NCBI GenBank assembly: GCA_024195585.1
Contig: SWBL01000312.1
Location: 1 to 61,650, forward strand
DNA length: 61,650 nt
Source: Aureobasidium sp. EXF-3400
Taxonomy: Eukaryota; Ascomycota; Dothideomycetes; Dothideales; Saccotheciaceae
Direction of reading: 5' to 3'
The position numbers and the translations under genes were made by a program. This document shows positions 1 to 11,366 of this stretch, piece after piece. A model generated the notes under the pieces. The model was not told the origin of the DNA, did no database searches, and worked only from the letters and a program-made list of their open reading frames with translations. Position 1 is the first letter of the stretch. The number at the start of each line of letters is the position of its first letter.

Positions 1-186
1 GGCGTCGGTGTTCTTCTTGCCCAAGGTGATCAACTTCTCGGCCAGACGCTGGGCTTCCTGGGCCTTGGGCCATGTTGTGGATATCGTCTCGTTCTTGAAG
101 AGCGATGTGACGAGGTTTCTGAGCAGAGCTTGACGATGCGAGCTGCTGCGCGACAAATGTCTGTATTTCTGAAGTCCGCCTGCCAT
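1..186 (-). CDS. MRPL8: Mitochondrial large-subunit ribosomal protein bL17m (N-terminal part)
   Basis: The reading frame starts at the ATG at 186 and runs off the left edge, so only about the first 62 residues are visible. It begins [18 protein letters not shown] and continues through [16 protein letters not shown] to [18 protein letters not shown]. This is the N-terminal pattern of bacterial and mitochondrial L17: an RHL/R-x-SxHR block, then the 'LLRNL-TSL' and 'AxExxxxAEKLITLxKK' helices. The family binds 23S-type rRNA near the peptide exit tunnel, here presumably in the mitochondrial ribosome. The yeast orthologue is Mrpl8. No intron is visible in this part. It is divergent from a MICOS subunit gene, so two mitochondrial genes may share one promoter. 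Confidence 0.9.
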   Translation of the reverse strand, partial: MAGGLQKYRHLSRSSSHRQALLRNLVTSLFKNETISTTWPKAQEAQRLAEKLITLGKKNTDA

Positions 187-532
187 GTTTTTTCTCTAAC
201 GTCGTTTTCTGCCGGAGTGGCGCTGAGGGCGAGTCGGGAGCTGTGTCGTTCGAGTTGATGTGGTGTTTGTCGAAAAAGAGGATTCCAGAGTCGACAGTGG
301 TACTGCAGTGCGTGGTGATCGTCGCGCAAGATGGGTGCGGTATGCAATTGAAGATGGATGCAAATGCGCCAAGAACGAGCATGAATCTTGAATCTCGAAC
401 CCTCGAATCCTCGAATCCTCCCCCGGTTTGGCCGCAATCAGTCAACAATTGCGTCTTACTCGACTCAACATTCGCTCTTTCCCAGAAGTGGTGTCTCGCT
501 TTTCAGGCAATCGCACAGAACCAATCAATACA
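187..532. promoter_or_regulatory. Divergent promoter region, bL17m / Mic12
   Basis: These 346 bp separate the start codons of two divergently transcribed mitochondrial-protein genes. I see no convincing open frame, repeat or TATA box. Both promoters and both 5' leaders must lie here. A small direct repeat (cgaaccctcgaatcctcgaatcctc) lies at about 396-420. Confidence 0.5.
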
Positions 533-950
533 ATGGGCTTCACAACAGGCTTCGTAAGCATCTTCCTCCAATTCTCACCCTCCCGACCTCTAACAACAAA
601 AACAATAGATCGGCGGCATTGCCCTGACATCCTCCCTCTTCTACATCTCCCTCAACCTGCATGAACGCAACCGTCTATACCAATCACACCTCTTGCGCCA
701 ACAATCAAACCTCTTGCGCAACATCACAGACCCTCAACCAAAAGAACCTTCACAAGCCGCCCGTCATGTCGTCCCTGGACTCGCCGATCGTCTCAAGTAT
801 CGCTGGAACACCGAGCTGGAAGCTGCTGTGAGGAAGATTCAACACTTCAACTGGGAACAATGGAGGGCAGAGGCTGAGGACAAGGTTTCAAGTGTCTTCA
901 GCAAAGGTCTTGGTAGTGCTGTTGACGAGGCTGAGAAGAAGACCACTTGA
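533..950 (+). CDS. MIC12: MICOS complex subunit Mic12 (Aim5/Fmp51)
   Basis: Two exons, 533-553 and 609-950, joined over a 55-nt GT-AG intron, give a 120-residue protein. It starts MGFTTGF-IGGIALTSSLFY, a short N-terminal membrane segment rich in Gly and small residues. A basic stretch and an amphipathic C-terminal half (KYRWNTELEAAVRKIQHFNWE) follow. This is the layout of fungal Mic12, a small inner-membrane subunit of the MICOS complex that helps hold cristae junctions. The seven-residue first exon is supported by the continuous hydrophobic segment it makes after splicing. Identification rests on the N-terminal motif and overall size. Confidence 0.85.
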
Positions 951-1710
951 ACTATGCTTCTTGGTAGAGAAAACAAGTCAAAACTATGAGACAGCCACAG
1001 GAGAGCTGGATAGTGCGAATCAGAGTTCGAGGAAGAATAAATATGCCATCTAGGGCACCAGAGCCCAAGGTGGAAAGAGACGGATAGATACCCCTTTTTG
1101 TCAAGAAATGCGACACACGACATCACATCACCAAAACACACGGTCGGAACAAGAGCCAGAAAGGAAGAAACAAACTTGTTTGCATGATCACTCTGCGCAC
1201 GAACTCCCAAGCTACCATCGATCTCGGCATCATGTTATCTCAAACTATCTGCTACACTTCTAGCATGAAAAGCATTTGTATACCTGTATCGGTCGAATAT
1301 CGAGCGAGGAGGGCACACGCTCGGAAGGTCGCAGCTTTGACATAGCCAGCAGGTAGTATCATTATATCGTTGACTTTGAACAACCGTCACCATGTACACA
1401 TAATCGAGACACGCGTGATGCAAGGAAATAACTGGATTCACTACCTAAGTAAGCAACAACTCAGTATCCGTTCCTCCCTCAGATGTTGTAGAGCATACTC
1501 TTCAGTCTTGACAATAAGCTGAGAAAAAGTACCTCACAATCAACCCGCTAGAGCTCAAATCACAAACTCCTAGTAATGCTCGATACCGAAAAGAAACTCC
1601 TTTTACGCAACCCCTTTTGTCCGTACCAAAACTCGGCGTGATACTACCGTTTAACAATTGCAAGATTCGAGAAAGGCCTTCCCCCGCGGCTCGTTTGCTT
1701 CAAAATCAAC
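951..1710. other. Gene-free spacer (760 bp) with two converging 3' ends
   Basis: This stretch lies between the stop codon of Mic12 and the stop codon of the R3H gene, which is on the other strand. It should hold both 3' UTRs. Open frames here are short, lack ATG or family resemblance, and I accept none. I see no RNA gene or repeat. Confidence 0.5.
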
Positions 1711-4176
1711 CTATTGCCCGCTCCGAGGTGCTTGTCCATTGCGCAAAGCAACCATTGACGGCAAAGCGTGGAATCCCTGTCCTCCGACGCCAGGAAGTCT
1801 TCCCGAAGCTCCAGGAGAGTAGGGCGCGCCGTTCTGCTGCGCGTGTGGCATCCTGGACATGTCGAACGAATTGGTTGCTGCTGGCGGAGGAGGCTTGGCA
1901 GGCAAGGAGGCTGGCGTGCCCCATTTGGCGATCGAGCTAGGTGCACTGCTGTTGCTATCTGCTGCTGATGTGGTACCAGGGCGAGATGGCGTGCCGGCTT
2001 GTCTTTGCGAGTTCTGGAAAGGCATGGGGACATGGGGAGAGAAAACGGGCTGTGGCAGAGGGTGAGGTGGTCTGCTGTTCTGGCCGCTACTTTGTCCGCC
2101 GTATGATGATGCCTGCGACTGGCTAGAATTCTGACGCTGCAGTGCGTGCGATCCAGGATAAGCCGAGTTGAAGCCCATGTTGTTGTTGGGTGCCATTGGT
2201 GCGCCGTAATGAGGCTGGTAACCAGGAATGAATGCCTGGCTCTGAGGGTTGAAGTTCCCACGGTTGTATGCGCCAGCCATGGCTTGATTAGGATATCCCA
2301 TATAGTTATCGGGCATCTGCATTTGGTTCATTGGCACTCCATACGGGTAGCCGTGTGTAGCGGACCCGTGGCTCGCCGAGGACTGAGGTCTGCTTGCAAA
2401 CTGGCCGCTAAAGTTAGGACTGCCTGGGTAGCCAGGTTGGTTGGGCACCATCTGAGGCCATCCAGAGTACTGCTGCTGTTGCTGATTCTGGGGACTACCA
2501 TAGCCGTAGGGGCCAGCCTGAGGAGGTGGAGAGGTAGGTCCAGACTGTCCCTGGAAAGACATGGCTTGGAAATCGGCGGAGAGGTCATTGGCGTTGTGCT
2601 GAGTTTGGTTATTGGGGTCGCTGTAACCAGAGTATCCTTGTTGCAGCCATGGGTAGGGAGCAGCCTGAGAGGGCGTCATGGAGCCGTAGACAGCATTATA
2701 TGAATTCTGTGCCGCCGGAGCTAGAGGGGCCCCATTATACATGCCAGGGGCATTTTGAGCACCTCCGGGGAATGCGGGGTAGTAGACCATATTCCCACCA
2801 TCAGGAGCGCCATTTTGCGGCGTCACGAAAGTGCTGTAAGCAGACCTGGCCTCGAAGTCATCGTCACTGTTACTGCGCTGCTTCTTGGGCTTCTTTTTAC
2901 CAGCAACCGAGCTGGGACGTGATTCTTCCTTTTCCTTGACCAGGAGCGTGTCCTCGGTGGGCTTTGCAGAGCCCAGAATTCGCAATCTGGCCAGCTCATA
3001 TCTTTGCTCACGTTGTTCACGAGTCAAGGGTTTGTTCTTGTCTGAATCAGCGCTGTCACCTCCATCAGAATTCGATTTGGAGAGGCCGTTCAAAGGCGCA
3101 TCACCACCACGGCGCAGAATCTTCATCTGAGGCGCGGCGGGAGGTGGTGTGCTGGTAGTGGTGGGCGGTGTCGCAATGCCAGTCAAAGGTGGAGCGATTC
3201 GACAGTTGGGGGTCTTGTACAAACGAACAGCTGAGATAGAACCATCAACAGCATGACCCAGGATGTAGTAGTCAGCCAGTTTGTGAGCCAACATCCTGTA
3301 AAATGAGTTGCATTGAGGCAAGTCCAGAGAATGCTCACTATATCGATGGTTAGCTGAATGCCCATCTTGGGGGTTTAGGCAAACGTACGCAGGATCCTTG
3401 ACAAAGTCGATGATGTCTTGCTCCAGCTTGAGTACCCAAATTCTGTCTCTGGGGTTGTTGAGAGCCTCCAAGAGCTTCGCGTCAGGCAAAACATCTTCAG
3501 GTCTTCCAGCATTTGTAGGTGGTTGAACGTATCCAGGTAGAGTTGCTGAACTGCCGATCGGGGGAGGCACATAAAGCGTTCCAATAGGTGCATTGGTAGT
3601 CGAGTCGGGTCTCGAGGTAGGCCCAGATTGGCGCAGTGCGGGTCCTCTGGATGTAATTTCGAGAAGTTGGTCGCGGAAGGCACGAGCACCAGTCTCTGAG
3701 CTCAATCGCGAGCCGACAGCTGATGCCGAGTAAGTGTCGTCGTCCTCGATGGCCAAGACGCTGGCACTATCATCTGGTCTCAACGACTCTTTCTCATCCA
3801 TGGCGAAGGTGGTGATGGAAGCCACACTTTTTCCGTCGAGGCTGGGAGGCTTGGCCGAATCGTCTGATGATGACAACTGAGTAGCGCTTTCGTCAGATGC
3901 ACTGGACAGGATTTGCGTGGTTAACACCGGCGTCGTTTCGAGGCCATCCATAGATGGGGCCTTGGGATGCTCGTTCGAGAGAGACGGGATCACGTCGTTG
4001 CAAGGAGACTGGCCGATGTGGTTGCTGGCATGGTCATGTTGAGGATTTTGTGAGCTGGCAGAAGCAGCAGCCAGCTGTTGGTGGTCGGCAGAAACGAGGC
4101 CGTGGGCCTGGGCAGGAAGGTGGGCGTTGGCAAAAGTCCGCCTCGCCGAGGATTGGTCGGTAGAAAGAGAAGCCAT
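1711..4176 (-). CDS. R3H and SUZ domain RNA-binding protein
   Basis: The frame is open over its whole length, but I read it as two exons, 4176-3389 and 3337-1711. They are separated by a 51-nt intron (3338-3388, GTACGT...ATATAG) that has no stop and keeps the frame. Removing it gives FVKDPAEHSLDLPQCNSF, a normal R3H entry, and an 804-residue protein. The R3H domain spans about residues 245-305 and has the R-x3-H signature in FYRMLAHKLADYY. The SUZ motif follows at about 330-390 (KILRRG... to REQRYELARLRILG). The C-terminal half is low-complexity, rich in Q, P, G, S, Y and N. Such proteins (Encore/R3HDM family) bind single-stranded RNA and are often found in mRNP granules. The specific role here is inferred. 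Confidence 0.85.
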   Translation of the reverse strand: MASLSTDQSSARRTFANAHLPAQAHGLVSADHQQLAAASASSQNPQHDHASNHIGQSPCNDVIPSLSNEHPKAPSMDGLETTPVLTTQILSSASDESATQLSSSDDSAKPPSLDGKSVASITTFAMDEKESLRPDDSASVLAIEDDDTYSASAVGSRLSSETGARAFRDQLLEITSRGPALRQSGPTSRPDSTTNAPIGTLYVPPPIGSSATLPGYVQPPTNAGRPEDVLPDAKLLEALNNPRDRIWVLKLEQDIIDFVKDPAYVCLNPQDGHSANHRYSEHSLDLPQCNSFYRMLAHKLADYYILGHAVDGSISAVRLYKTPNCRIAPPLTGIATPPTTTSTPPPAAPQMKILRRGGDAPLNGLSKSNSDGGDSADSDKNKPLTREQREQRYELARLRILGSAKPTEDTLLVKEKEESRPSSVAGKKKPKKQRSNSDDDFEARSAYSTFVTPQNGAPDGGNMVYYPAFPGGAQNAPGMYNGAPLAPAAQNSYNAVYGSMTPSQAAPYPWLQQGYSGYSDPNNQTQHNANDLSADFQAMSFQGQSGPTSPPPQAGPYGYGSPQNQQQQQYSGWPQMVPNQPGYPGSPNFSGQFASRPQSSASHGSATHGYPYGVPMNQMQMPDNYMGYPNQAMAGAYNRGNFNPQSQAFIPGYQPHYGAPMAPNNNMGFNSAYPGSHALQRQNSSQSQASSYGGQSSGQNSRPPHPLPQPVFSPHVPMPFQNSQRQAGTPSRPGTTSAADSNSSAPSSIAKWGTPASLPAKPPPPAATNSFDMSRMPHAQQNGAPYSPGASGRLPGVGGQGFHALPSMVALRNGQAPRSGQ

Positions 4177-5043
4177 GTTTCTCCAAGTAGTGCGAGTGTG
4201 GTCGAAGTATTGAAGTGGTGCGAATTGGTCGCTGATGGTCGTCTTTTCGTTTGTACCGGGGAAAGTTTGATGGAAAAAGAGGGTGCTGTTCTGTGCAGTA
4301 AATCTCAGGAAACCGGAGGCTCAAGGAAAATAGTCAAGGCGATAGGAGATGCTGGCATGGTGGTAGGTCGACATGAAAGTTGAAAGGTTGTTTGACACTG
4401 CTTTTTTTCCTAGACACGACAAAGACGAACGCCCTGATTCCTGCTCCTGACAGATGAGAACTGTGCAAATAGCGCAGTGAGTGCGACCGATCGAAAGCAG
4501 CGCCGGACAGCGCAGTATCGAGATGGTGTCGCTCGTTGTGGAAGCGGTGCGGTGAAGAGAGCTGGAAAGGGCGCCGTGGTCAAGCCCGACAGACCAAATC
4601 GCAAGCCAAGGCCGAAAGCCCCGTTTGCTTTTCAAAATGGTCAATCTTGTTCAGCGCCAAGAACTCTCACCTTCTGCGCCTGAGAGGCAGAATCGAAGGA
4701 CACGAAACTATTCGCTGATCGTGAGAGTTGGTCGAGAGTATTTAATAGTCCTGTTGTATATGTTGTTTCATAATCCTAGCTTCCCTTTGCTGCAGTGTGT
4801 TGACTTGCAAAGCATCTGATAAACAGCTGAAGGCAGGCGCGGTCTGAAGAAGCCCTGGGCCCAGTCGGCAAGGCAAGTACGACCCTCTGCAACCCTGGCT
4901 TGGCTCTCGTATGCGCGCTTCAGTAAATCGTGAGTGCGTTTGTTTTCTCGTCGTCACTCCAACAACCATACGCGTCTTACCTCTGTCGCATCACTTCTGA
5001 TACCCTGCTACGATTGTATCGATAGCCATCCATCCATTTCCGC
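4177..5043. promoter_or_regulatory. Divergent promoter region, R3H gene / zinc-knuckle gene
   Basis: These 867 bp separate two divergent start codons. The segment next to the R3H gene is pyrimidine-rich on the coding strand, as in a long 5' UTR. Small frames here lack family resemblance and I do not call them. Confidence 0.4.
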
Positions 5044-6010
5044 ATGATGAATCGCTACAGCCGACCTGGATTCGTCGGCGGCGCATCATCGACCAATAGA
5101 GCATCTGCGACTACCGTTTGCCAGAAGTGTTTGAAGAAGGGTAAGCGCATGCAATGCGCGTTTGTCGCATATCAATCACTGCCATGTCTTACATACGCGC
5201 AGGTCATTACAGCTACGAATGCAAAGCGCAAGCTCAAGAACGACCATACATCTCTCGACCCAGTCGCAGTCAACAACTTCTCAATCCAAAACTCAAGCCA
5301 AAGCTCACCAACATTGCGCCGACTCCCACCGCGATCGAGCAAGAGTATGTCAATATTCACCTTGCCGCCTTCGTGCTCATCTGACTTGTTGTAGAGAGTC
5401 AAGCGCAATCCACAAACCCGCTCAAAACAGACCGCGCAAACGCTCACTAGACGACATGGACGACCACAGACCTTCGCGCAAGCGCTCACGCTCCGCCGCA
5501 TCTTTTTCTTCAGCCTCCGTCTCGTCCATCTCTACCCGCTCTCCTTCTCCTGAAAGGCCAAGAAGCAGACACGACGCAAAGCAACCAAGAGAGTCCTCGG
5601 CCACAGGAGGTGCTGGAGACAAGCGCATTCGCCCCTCGAGTGCTGCTTCATCGCCAGACCATATGCAATCGTACGAAGCTCCCAGTCGCAACACGCGTAT
5701 GCGCAGAAATTCAAGAAGCCCTTCTGAGCGTGGAAGAAGAAGAGGCAGGTCAGCAAATTCAGAAAGACGGATGCGGTCCGCTTCCGACAGAAATACTCTC
5801 AAGGATACCCGTGGTTTTACGCCTGTTCGACGAACCGACAACACCGACATCAATCCCACCTTGGACCAACATAATCATGTGGAGCGGGCCGATTACAAAA
5901 CCCACCGAGATCAAGACCGTGAGATGAAGGATGTGTCTAGTGGAGACAGACCTAGATCTCTCAGCCCCTTCAGTAAGAGGGTCGCCTTGACACAGTCTAT
6001 GAACAGATGA
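5044..6010 (+). CDS. CCHC zinc-knuckle, arginine/serine-rich nuclear protein (ZCCHC10-like)
   Basis: Three exons, 5044-5140, 5203-5344 and 5395-6010, encode 284 residues. The first splice joins the zinc knuckle CQKCLKKG-HYSYEC (C-x2-C-x4-H-x4-C) at about residues 26-39. It is followed by RPYISRPSRSQQLLNPKLKP, a block typical of the fungal zf-CCHC_3/SREK1IP1-like family. The second intron carries an in-frame TGA and is supported by its GTATGT donor. The rest is basic and rich in R, S and P (SRKRSRSAASFSSASVSS, and SLSPFSKRVALTQ near the end), like SR-type splicing cofactors. A nuclear RNA-related role is inferred from composition. The biochemical function is not established. Confidence 0.85.
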
Positions 6011-8312
6011 ACCACCATCTTCATCCAGCGATCGAGAACATCAGAAAGAGCAATTTCTCATTGCGGAACAGAAAGAAAAATCTGGAGAGCCCTTCAATCA
6101 TGCTCCGAAGCAACCCATTTTTGGCCTGGAGATCGATCACACTCCAGCAAGCACAAACAGAGGGCTTGGAACCTAGTGCATTGACAGCATCCGTTCCCCG
6201 TGCCCTAGTGCGTACACGAAGCCATGTCGAATCAGGTCTCATTGGTATCATCGTCGTCTGAATCGCACGAGAACCATGATCCACTTTGAGGGATCCAGCC
6301 TAGATCTTCCGTTTAGCGACCCTGCTGGCTACATAGCACATTAATTGCGACGAGACCAATGAAAAAGCCGATGCATGAACTACGCAATTTACCCGCCTAC
6401 TTTCTAGATCAAACAAACAATTGTAGCTGTTGACGGCCTGTGGTGGGGCACCGTGGGGCCACAGCGATGAGGGACCCTTGGATTATGGTAGGTAGGCACA
6501 CGACACACCTCAGATGCCAGCACGTGCGTGCAAGACGTCTTCTGCTTGGTTGACGGCAGTTGTGCCCATGATATTCTGCTGAGGCTGCATCAATTATAAA
6601 CCAGGGTATTAAGGCAGCTGTGTTCTGGTATGGGAACTTGTCATGGCCCCTGTTTCCAGTGACATCTTGTGTGGACATGTCTGTAAGTTGCTCGGATGAG
6701 GACGGGGATCTTCCTGAGCTGCATTGTGATGTTTTCTTGTTACGAAGCGTAATTGATATCAGGTTTGCCGATTGATCGAGACACCAGCCTTGAGGTAGAG
6801 GATTCTGCCGAGCATCGTGAAAAAATTGACGCATCAAAGATGTCCATGTCGTGTTCGCGACTCCAGTTACATCCGATCAATTGAGCTGACACATCTTTTG
6901 CTCGAGTGGTATGGGGGATGTGTCGGATCCAACTCGCCCAGGTCTACTCCACAGCACCAATTAGCCGAGTCGTCGGAGTCGACCGAGGGTGACAAGCAAT
7001 GACAAGCAAAGGTCTGTGGTTTTTTGGAGGCCTCAATCATGCGGGGAGTTCTGAGTATCGGGGTTACAACGACTTTTTATATGTTTGGAAGCTTTCAGTC
7101 TGCACCCCTTTTCGATATAAAAAGATAAACGTGAAAAACAAGAGCATCACTCTTGTTCGTCACCGACGGAAGGATTCATGCATTCGCTTGCTGTTGCGCG
7201 GCGATCTTCACAGGCACGCGCAAGCCACGTTCCGTCGAGACTTTGCAGGACCTGCAACTGTCCCAAGAGTTCGGGTCGTATGGAAAAAATATTGATTTGG
7301 TTGAGCTTGTTTCTAGCACAGTCATGGCTAGAGCGGTTCAATCAATTCTCTGACTCTGAGCTTTTTGAGCGCAAGGACCCGGGGTGCACTATAAGGAATG
7401 TCACTCTGCGTGTACTCAGTATATTGCGACGACGCGGTTCGAGCAGGGGCAGGAAGAGTCCCGGGTAGCCATTTATGCATGTGTAACCCGGCTGCATGAT
7501 GGATGTGTATACCCGAAGTACATGCAGCAAGACGGTCGAGGCTTCAAGCAAACCTGTAAATATGGTCAAGGGCCCTTGACAAGAGGCACAAATCAGGATT
7601 TACACGGACAGAACAGACGTTGGTAAACCTTGCTTCTACACAACACAGCAAGAATAGCCCGAGCATGTGACAGCATAGGAGGTGAGAGGCAGATAGCCAT
7701 CTCGGGACGAAACAGCCTGTAGTATGACGGCCAACTCGGCGACGCCCTATGTACGCCTCAAACCTAAAGCACGAGCCTTGGTCTAAATAGTGCGAGACGG
7801 ACGGTGTGTAGTGGAGTAGCAACGTCCGAATTCTCTGACGGATGGTAGTCAAGGAGGGTACCAGATTGAAAGATTGGAGAGTCAACGAAGTGGTGTCGCG
7901 TGCATGACTGCTTCTTAGGGACGACGTTGTGGAGCAGTGTGGCGTCCCGGGGCCCATTCGGCGGATCAAGAAATCTGAAGATTCGAACGCAGCGTTTTGA
8001 TGGCCCGCGAGCCAATGGTCTCGTCGCGAGTTGTCGCTCGCATCATCGTTGCCAGACCCTGCTGCCAAAAGCAATCCTTTGCGCTCTCTCAAACAGATCC
8101 AAGCTCTCTGCGCGCATTCATCCGTACTCAAAAGCCATCCATTGTCCCGCCCGTTGCGTCCCGTCCCTGAACAGTTGCTCTCTTCGTGCTTGATTGAAGT
8201 CACATTCGCTACGTCTCTGTCTGCTCGCTTTTACTCCGCAAACTCTTGTCAATCTCCCGGACTGTTACCCCATCACTTCGATTCGTTCATAGCACCATCA
8301 TTCAGCATCAAC
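6011..8312. other. Long gene-poor stretch (2.3 kb)
   Basis: No credible protein gene is visible between the zinc-knuckle and SPX genes. The longest frames either begin at GTG or TTG or have composition unlike the neighbours. A perfect tandem 10-mer (tgacaagcaa twice) sits at 6990-7009. The last few hundred bases (about 8000-8312) are CT-rich and probably form the promoter and 5' leader of the SPX gene. A long non-coding transcript cannot be excluded. Confidence 0.4.
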
Positions 8313-10919
8313 ATGAAGTATGGCGCAACTCTTCGCCAGCACTCTATCCCCGCATGGGCGCATCGTGAGCATCCCTGTCCCGTCCAACTGCACCTCGTTC
8401 GCGCTGACCAGCCAGACAACATTGACTACGATGACGTGAAGCACTACATCAAGGAGAACACAACCGCGGGTAACGGCAACAGTATTTCTATCCCAGGAGC
8501 CGGTGATGTGAGAGGAAAGGAACTCGAGGACAATCTCTCTGGTATCCTGCAACAACAACACCAAAGAATCAGTCTGTTCGTCAGAAGCAAGACGGGTGAG
8601 ATCGAGAGGCGGCTGGGTGAGTTCTTGTCCCTCAACACAATCACCACGTGCCGAAACAGCGTCAATTGACAACCACAGACCACCTCCGCAAGCAGACAAC
8701 GTTACTGTCTTCCAAACCTGCCGTCAATGGCCGCATACCTGCAAGGCGACTCGAAAAATATGGTCGCCTCGAGTCCGACATCCTCAAGTGAGCCTCTCAC
8801 ACCGCCGTGTGGTCCGAGCAATACTGATATACATGATAGGGCCGGAGATGAACTACAATGCCTATCACGCTTCTCGAAGGCTCAACAAACCGCCTTTCGT
8901 AAGCTCCTTAAGAAACACAAGAAGTGGACTGGATCCACAGACCTCGAGACCGAGTTCAACAGACACATTTTCGGCGATCCCACAAGTTTCACCAACATCG
9001 ACATGAACCCTCTTTATACCGAATACGAAGATACTCTTTCCGCGTTGAGAACACTGTACCACGAGCGAATTAGCGGAGCACCCGAAAAGTCCCCGGTCGA
9101 CGCTGACATGAAAGACAACTCAGCACAAATCCAATCTATCCTCGAATCCAGCTCGTCAGTCGAGTTTGACTCGTATCTCTCCATATCACCTCTTGGTCGC
9201 GGTGGCAAGAATGCCGTCTACTGGGTACATCCGGACAACATTGTAGAGCTTCAGATTTTGATCTTGCAGCACGCTCGATCCTTTCCAACCCGGGCAACAC
9301 CTTCGGCAACAGTTTCTCCTACATTGTCTCGTCATAACAGTATCGCATCCTCGGGTGACAGGAGAAACAGCACTGCTGTTGAGGCCGACACTACCGTACT
9401 TGTTGCTGATGATCTCGAGAGTTTCATTGCGCACCAAAGCTCCTCTACATTCGAGAAGCGCGAGGACACTGTAGGAAGCCGTCTTCAGGAGGCAGCGGTT
9501 CATGCAAGATGGACTAAAACAGACGATGCCATTGTCACCGCTCAGATCAACGACCGTGAAATCCAGAGGGTCTCGATTAAACGCAAGAACGTTTTCGCCA
9601 TGCTCGACCCCTCGTCTACCATATCGCCGCGCAAGTCTTCTACCCAAGATAAGAACTTCGAAGCCGCTGAAAACATGCGCACTTGGCTCGCCCAGCAGGA
9701 AACCATCAAACCTCTCACTACCATCGCTTCTAACAGGTCTCGCTTCGCTGAAACAGCCACTGATTCGAGCGGATTCGTTCTTGCCACCCTGGACAAAAAC
9801 ATCCGCATGAAGAAAGCAGAGTCTTCAATGAATTCCCTCGAGGATGCGTTCTCTCAGAACATGAGTGCAGAGTTCCCCTTTGCGGTACTTAGAGTAAGAC
9901 AAGAAGGGTTCCGCAACAGCACTCTCATCAAAGTTCTGGACCAGAGCCATCTTGTCGAGCGTGTTCGTGGCTTCTCACTTGAGTACCACTCAGTGTGGTA
10001 TTGCTGCCAACCCGAAAATGTCGTTCCTCCATTCTGGATACCGCTAATGCAGAAAGACATTCGCAAAGTTCCCACAGCGGCCAGTAGACGTAGAGCATAC
10101 AATCACGACTCCAGCTACGGCTCACAATCCACCACACCTCAGATGTCAACGTCGACTGGATCCGTGGGCGACCGCACTGGTGATCTGACTGCAGTTGAAG
10201 AACAATCACCTCCCAGAATCCAGATTCCTGATCAGTTGGCGACACCTCCTCTCAGCGCTTTCCGTAAGAAGAGAAAGTCCGCTTACGGCAGGGCCGGCAG
10301 TGCTCTACTAAAGCAAGCGTACTGGAACGAGTTCGACGATCCTTCGGGCTCGGAGGATGAGGGTGCTTATGTCTTGTACATTGACCCAAATGAAGTTTCG
10401 TCCACTACCAAGGCATGGCGCCGCATCCGTAGTCTCTGGTCCAGAAGCAAGCCTTCTGACCAGGAAAACCTGCTCGGACACGACGGTACCAACGAGCATA
10501 GCATGGTTGAGGAGTCGGTGACTTCATCAGATGACGAGGCGCAAACTCCTAGACGGATCCAAAGCCGCTCTTATGGAACATTGGACCGTTCAACTAACCA
10601 AGTTGGTGGATATAACCCTCAGGCATACCACCAACAGTCTGATTGGGTGACTCAAATGGCAGCTACATGCCTAGTCGCATCCATTCTTTTGCTCTGCATT
10701 GGCTACATACTGGTAGCTACTGGTAAGAGAAAGCTAGCTTCCGAAGTTGACGCCGGTGTCGTGTTGGCAGTTGCCTCGAGCTTGGCCTTCGCCGTATCAG
10801 GTGTTGGTGCCGTGTTTGGGAAACAGACACCTCGCTGGCCGATTGCCACCTTGGTCATTGGCGTCCTAGTAGTAGACGTTGCAGCAGCAAGCGTTCTTCT
10901 CACATGGGCCTTTGGTTAA
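8313..10919 (+). CDS. SPX domain membrane protein, Vtc5/VTC-complex type
   Basis: Four exons, 8313-8364, 8416-8616, 8679-8787 and 8840-10919, encode 813 residues. The N-terminus (MKYGATLRQHSIPAW-AHHNIDYDDVKHYIK) and the lysine-rich helix AFRKLLKKHKKWTG at about 130-145 are SPX-domain hallmarks. In this family those lysines bind inositol pyrophosphates and report phosphate status. The middle region (GRGGKNAVYWVHP onward) does not show the catalytic tunnel motifs I would expect of Vtc4. The C-terminal about 90 residues hold three membrane helices like the Vtc1 domain. This fits a regulatory, Vtc5-like role in vacuolar polyphosphate synthesis. The vacuolar location is inferred from the family. 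The first intron is 51 nt, stop-free and in frame. Confidence 0.8.
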
Positions 10920-11366
10920 GTGGACATCCGATCTCTTTTCTTTCTGTTCTAAGCGTTGATTTTGATTTTCCTATCTCTGTATTTCTCCCTTTTCCTTTTT
11001 CAACTTTGTCTCTTTTTTATTGTTTTGAGCGGTTTGCTCTGACGTTTAGGATACCACCATCGCGTTCATTGGAGTTTGTCTTTCTTTCTTGGGATTCCAT
11101 GTCATACTAGTCGCAGGACGAAGGAAGGATGATTCGATTGTTCTCTGTAGTTATTCAAATGATTATCAATCGTATATCAAATAGGCCACTGCCGAGCGTG
11201 ATAGCAGTGCACTAGCCGGTCGTCTTGTTGGCATCGTCGTCCAATTGTAAGAGACAGCCTGGCATAAGACAAGATCCGGCAGCCATGTTGCGGCTCATCT
11301 GGCGACAGATAATGGCCACAGCAGCAGACGAAGCGGTTTTGAGTTGTGATGTGAAGTCGCAAGCGC
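10920..11366. other. Spacer between convergent 3' ends (447 bp)
   Basis: It begins with a T-rich tract (10930-11040), as expected of a fungal 3' UTR, and contains the 3' end of the Cwf18 gene from the other strand. No gene seen. Confidence 0.5.

Noticed and set aside
6409..6837. 142-codon minus-strand frame
   Set aside because: Composition is unlike real neighbours and no motif is recognisable; probably random.
7544..8203. 219-codon open frame on the minus strand in the gap before the SPX gene
   Set aside because: It starts at GTG rather than ATG, has irregular Cys/Arg/His-rich composition, no family resemblance, and runs into the SPX-gene leader.
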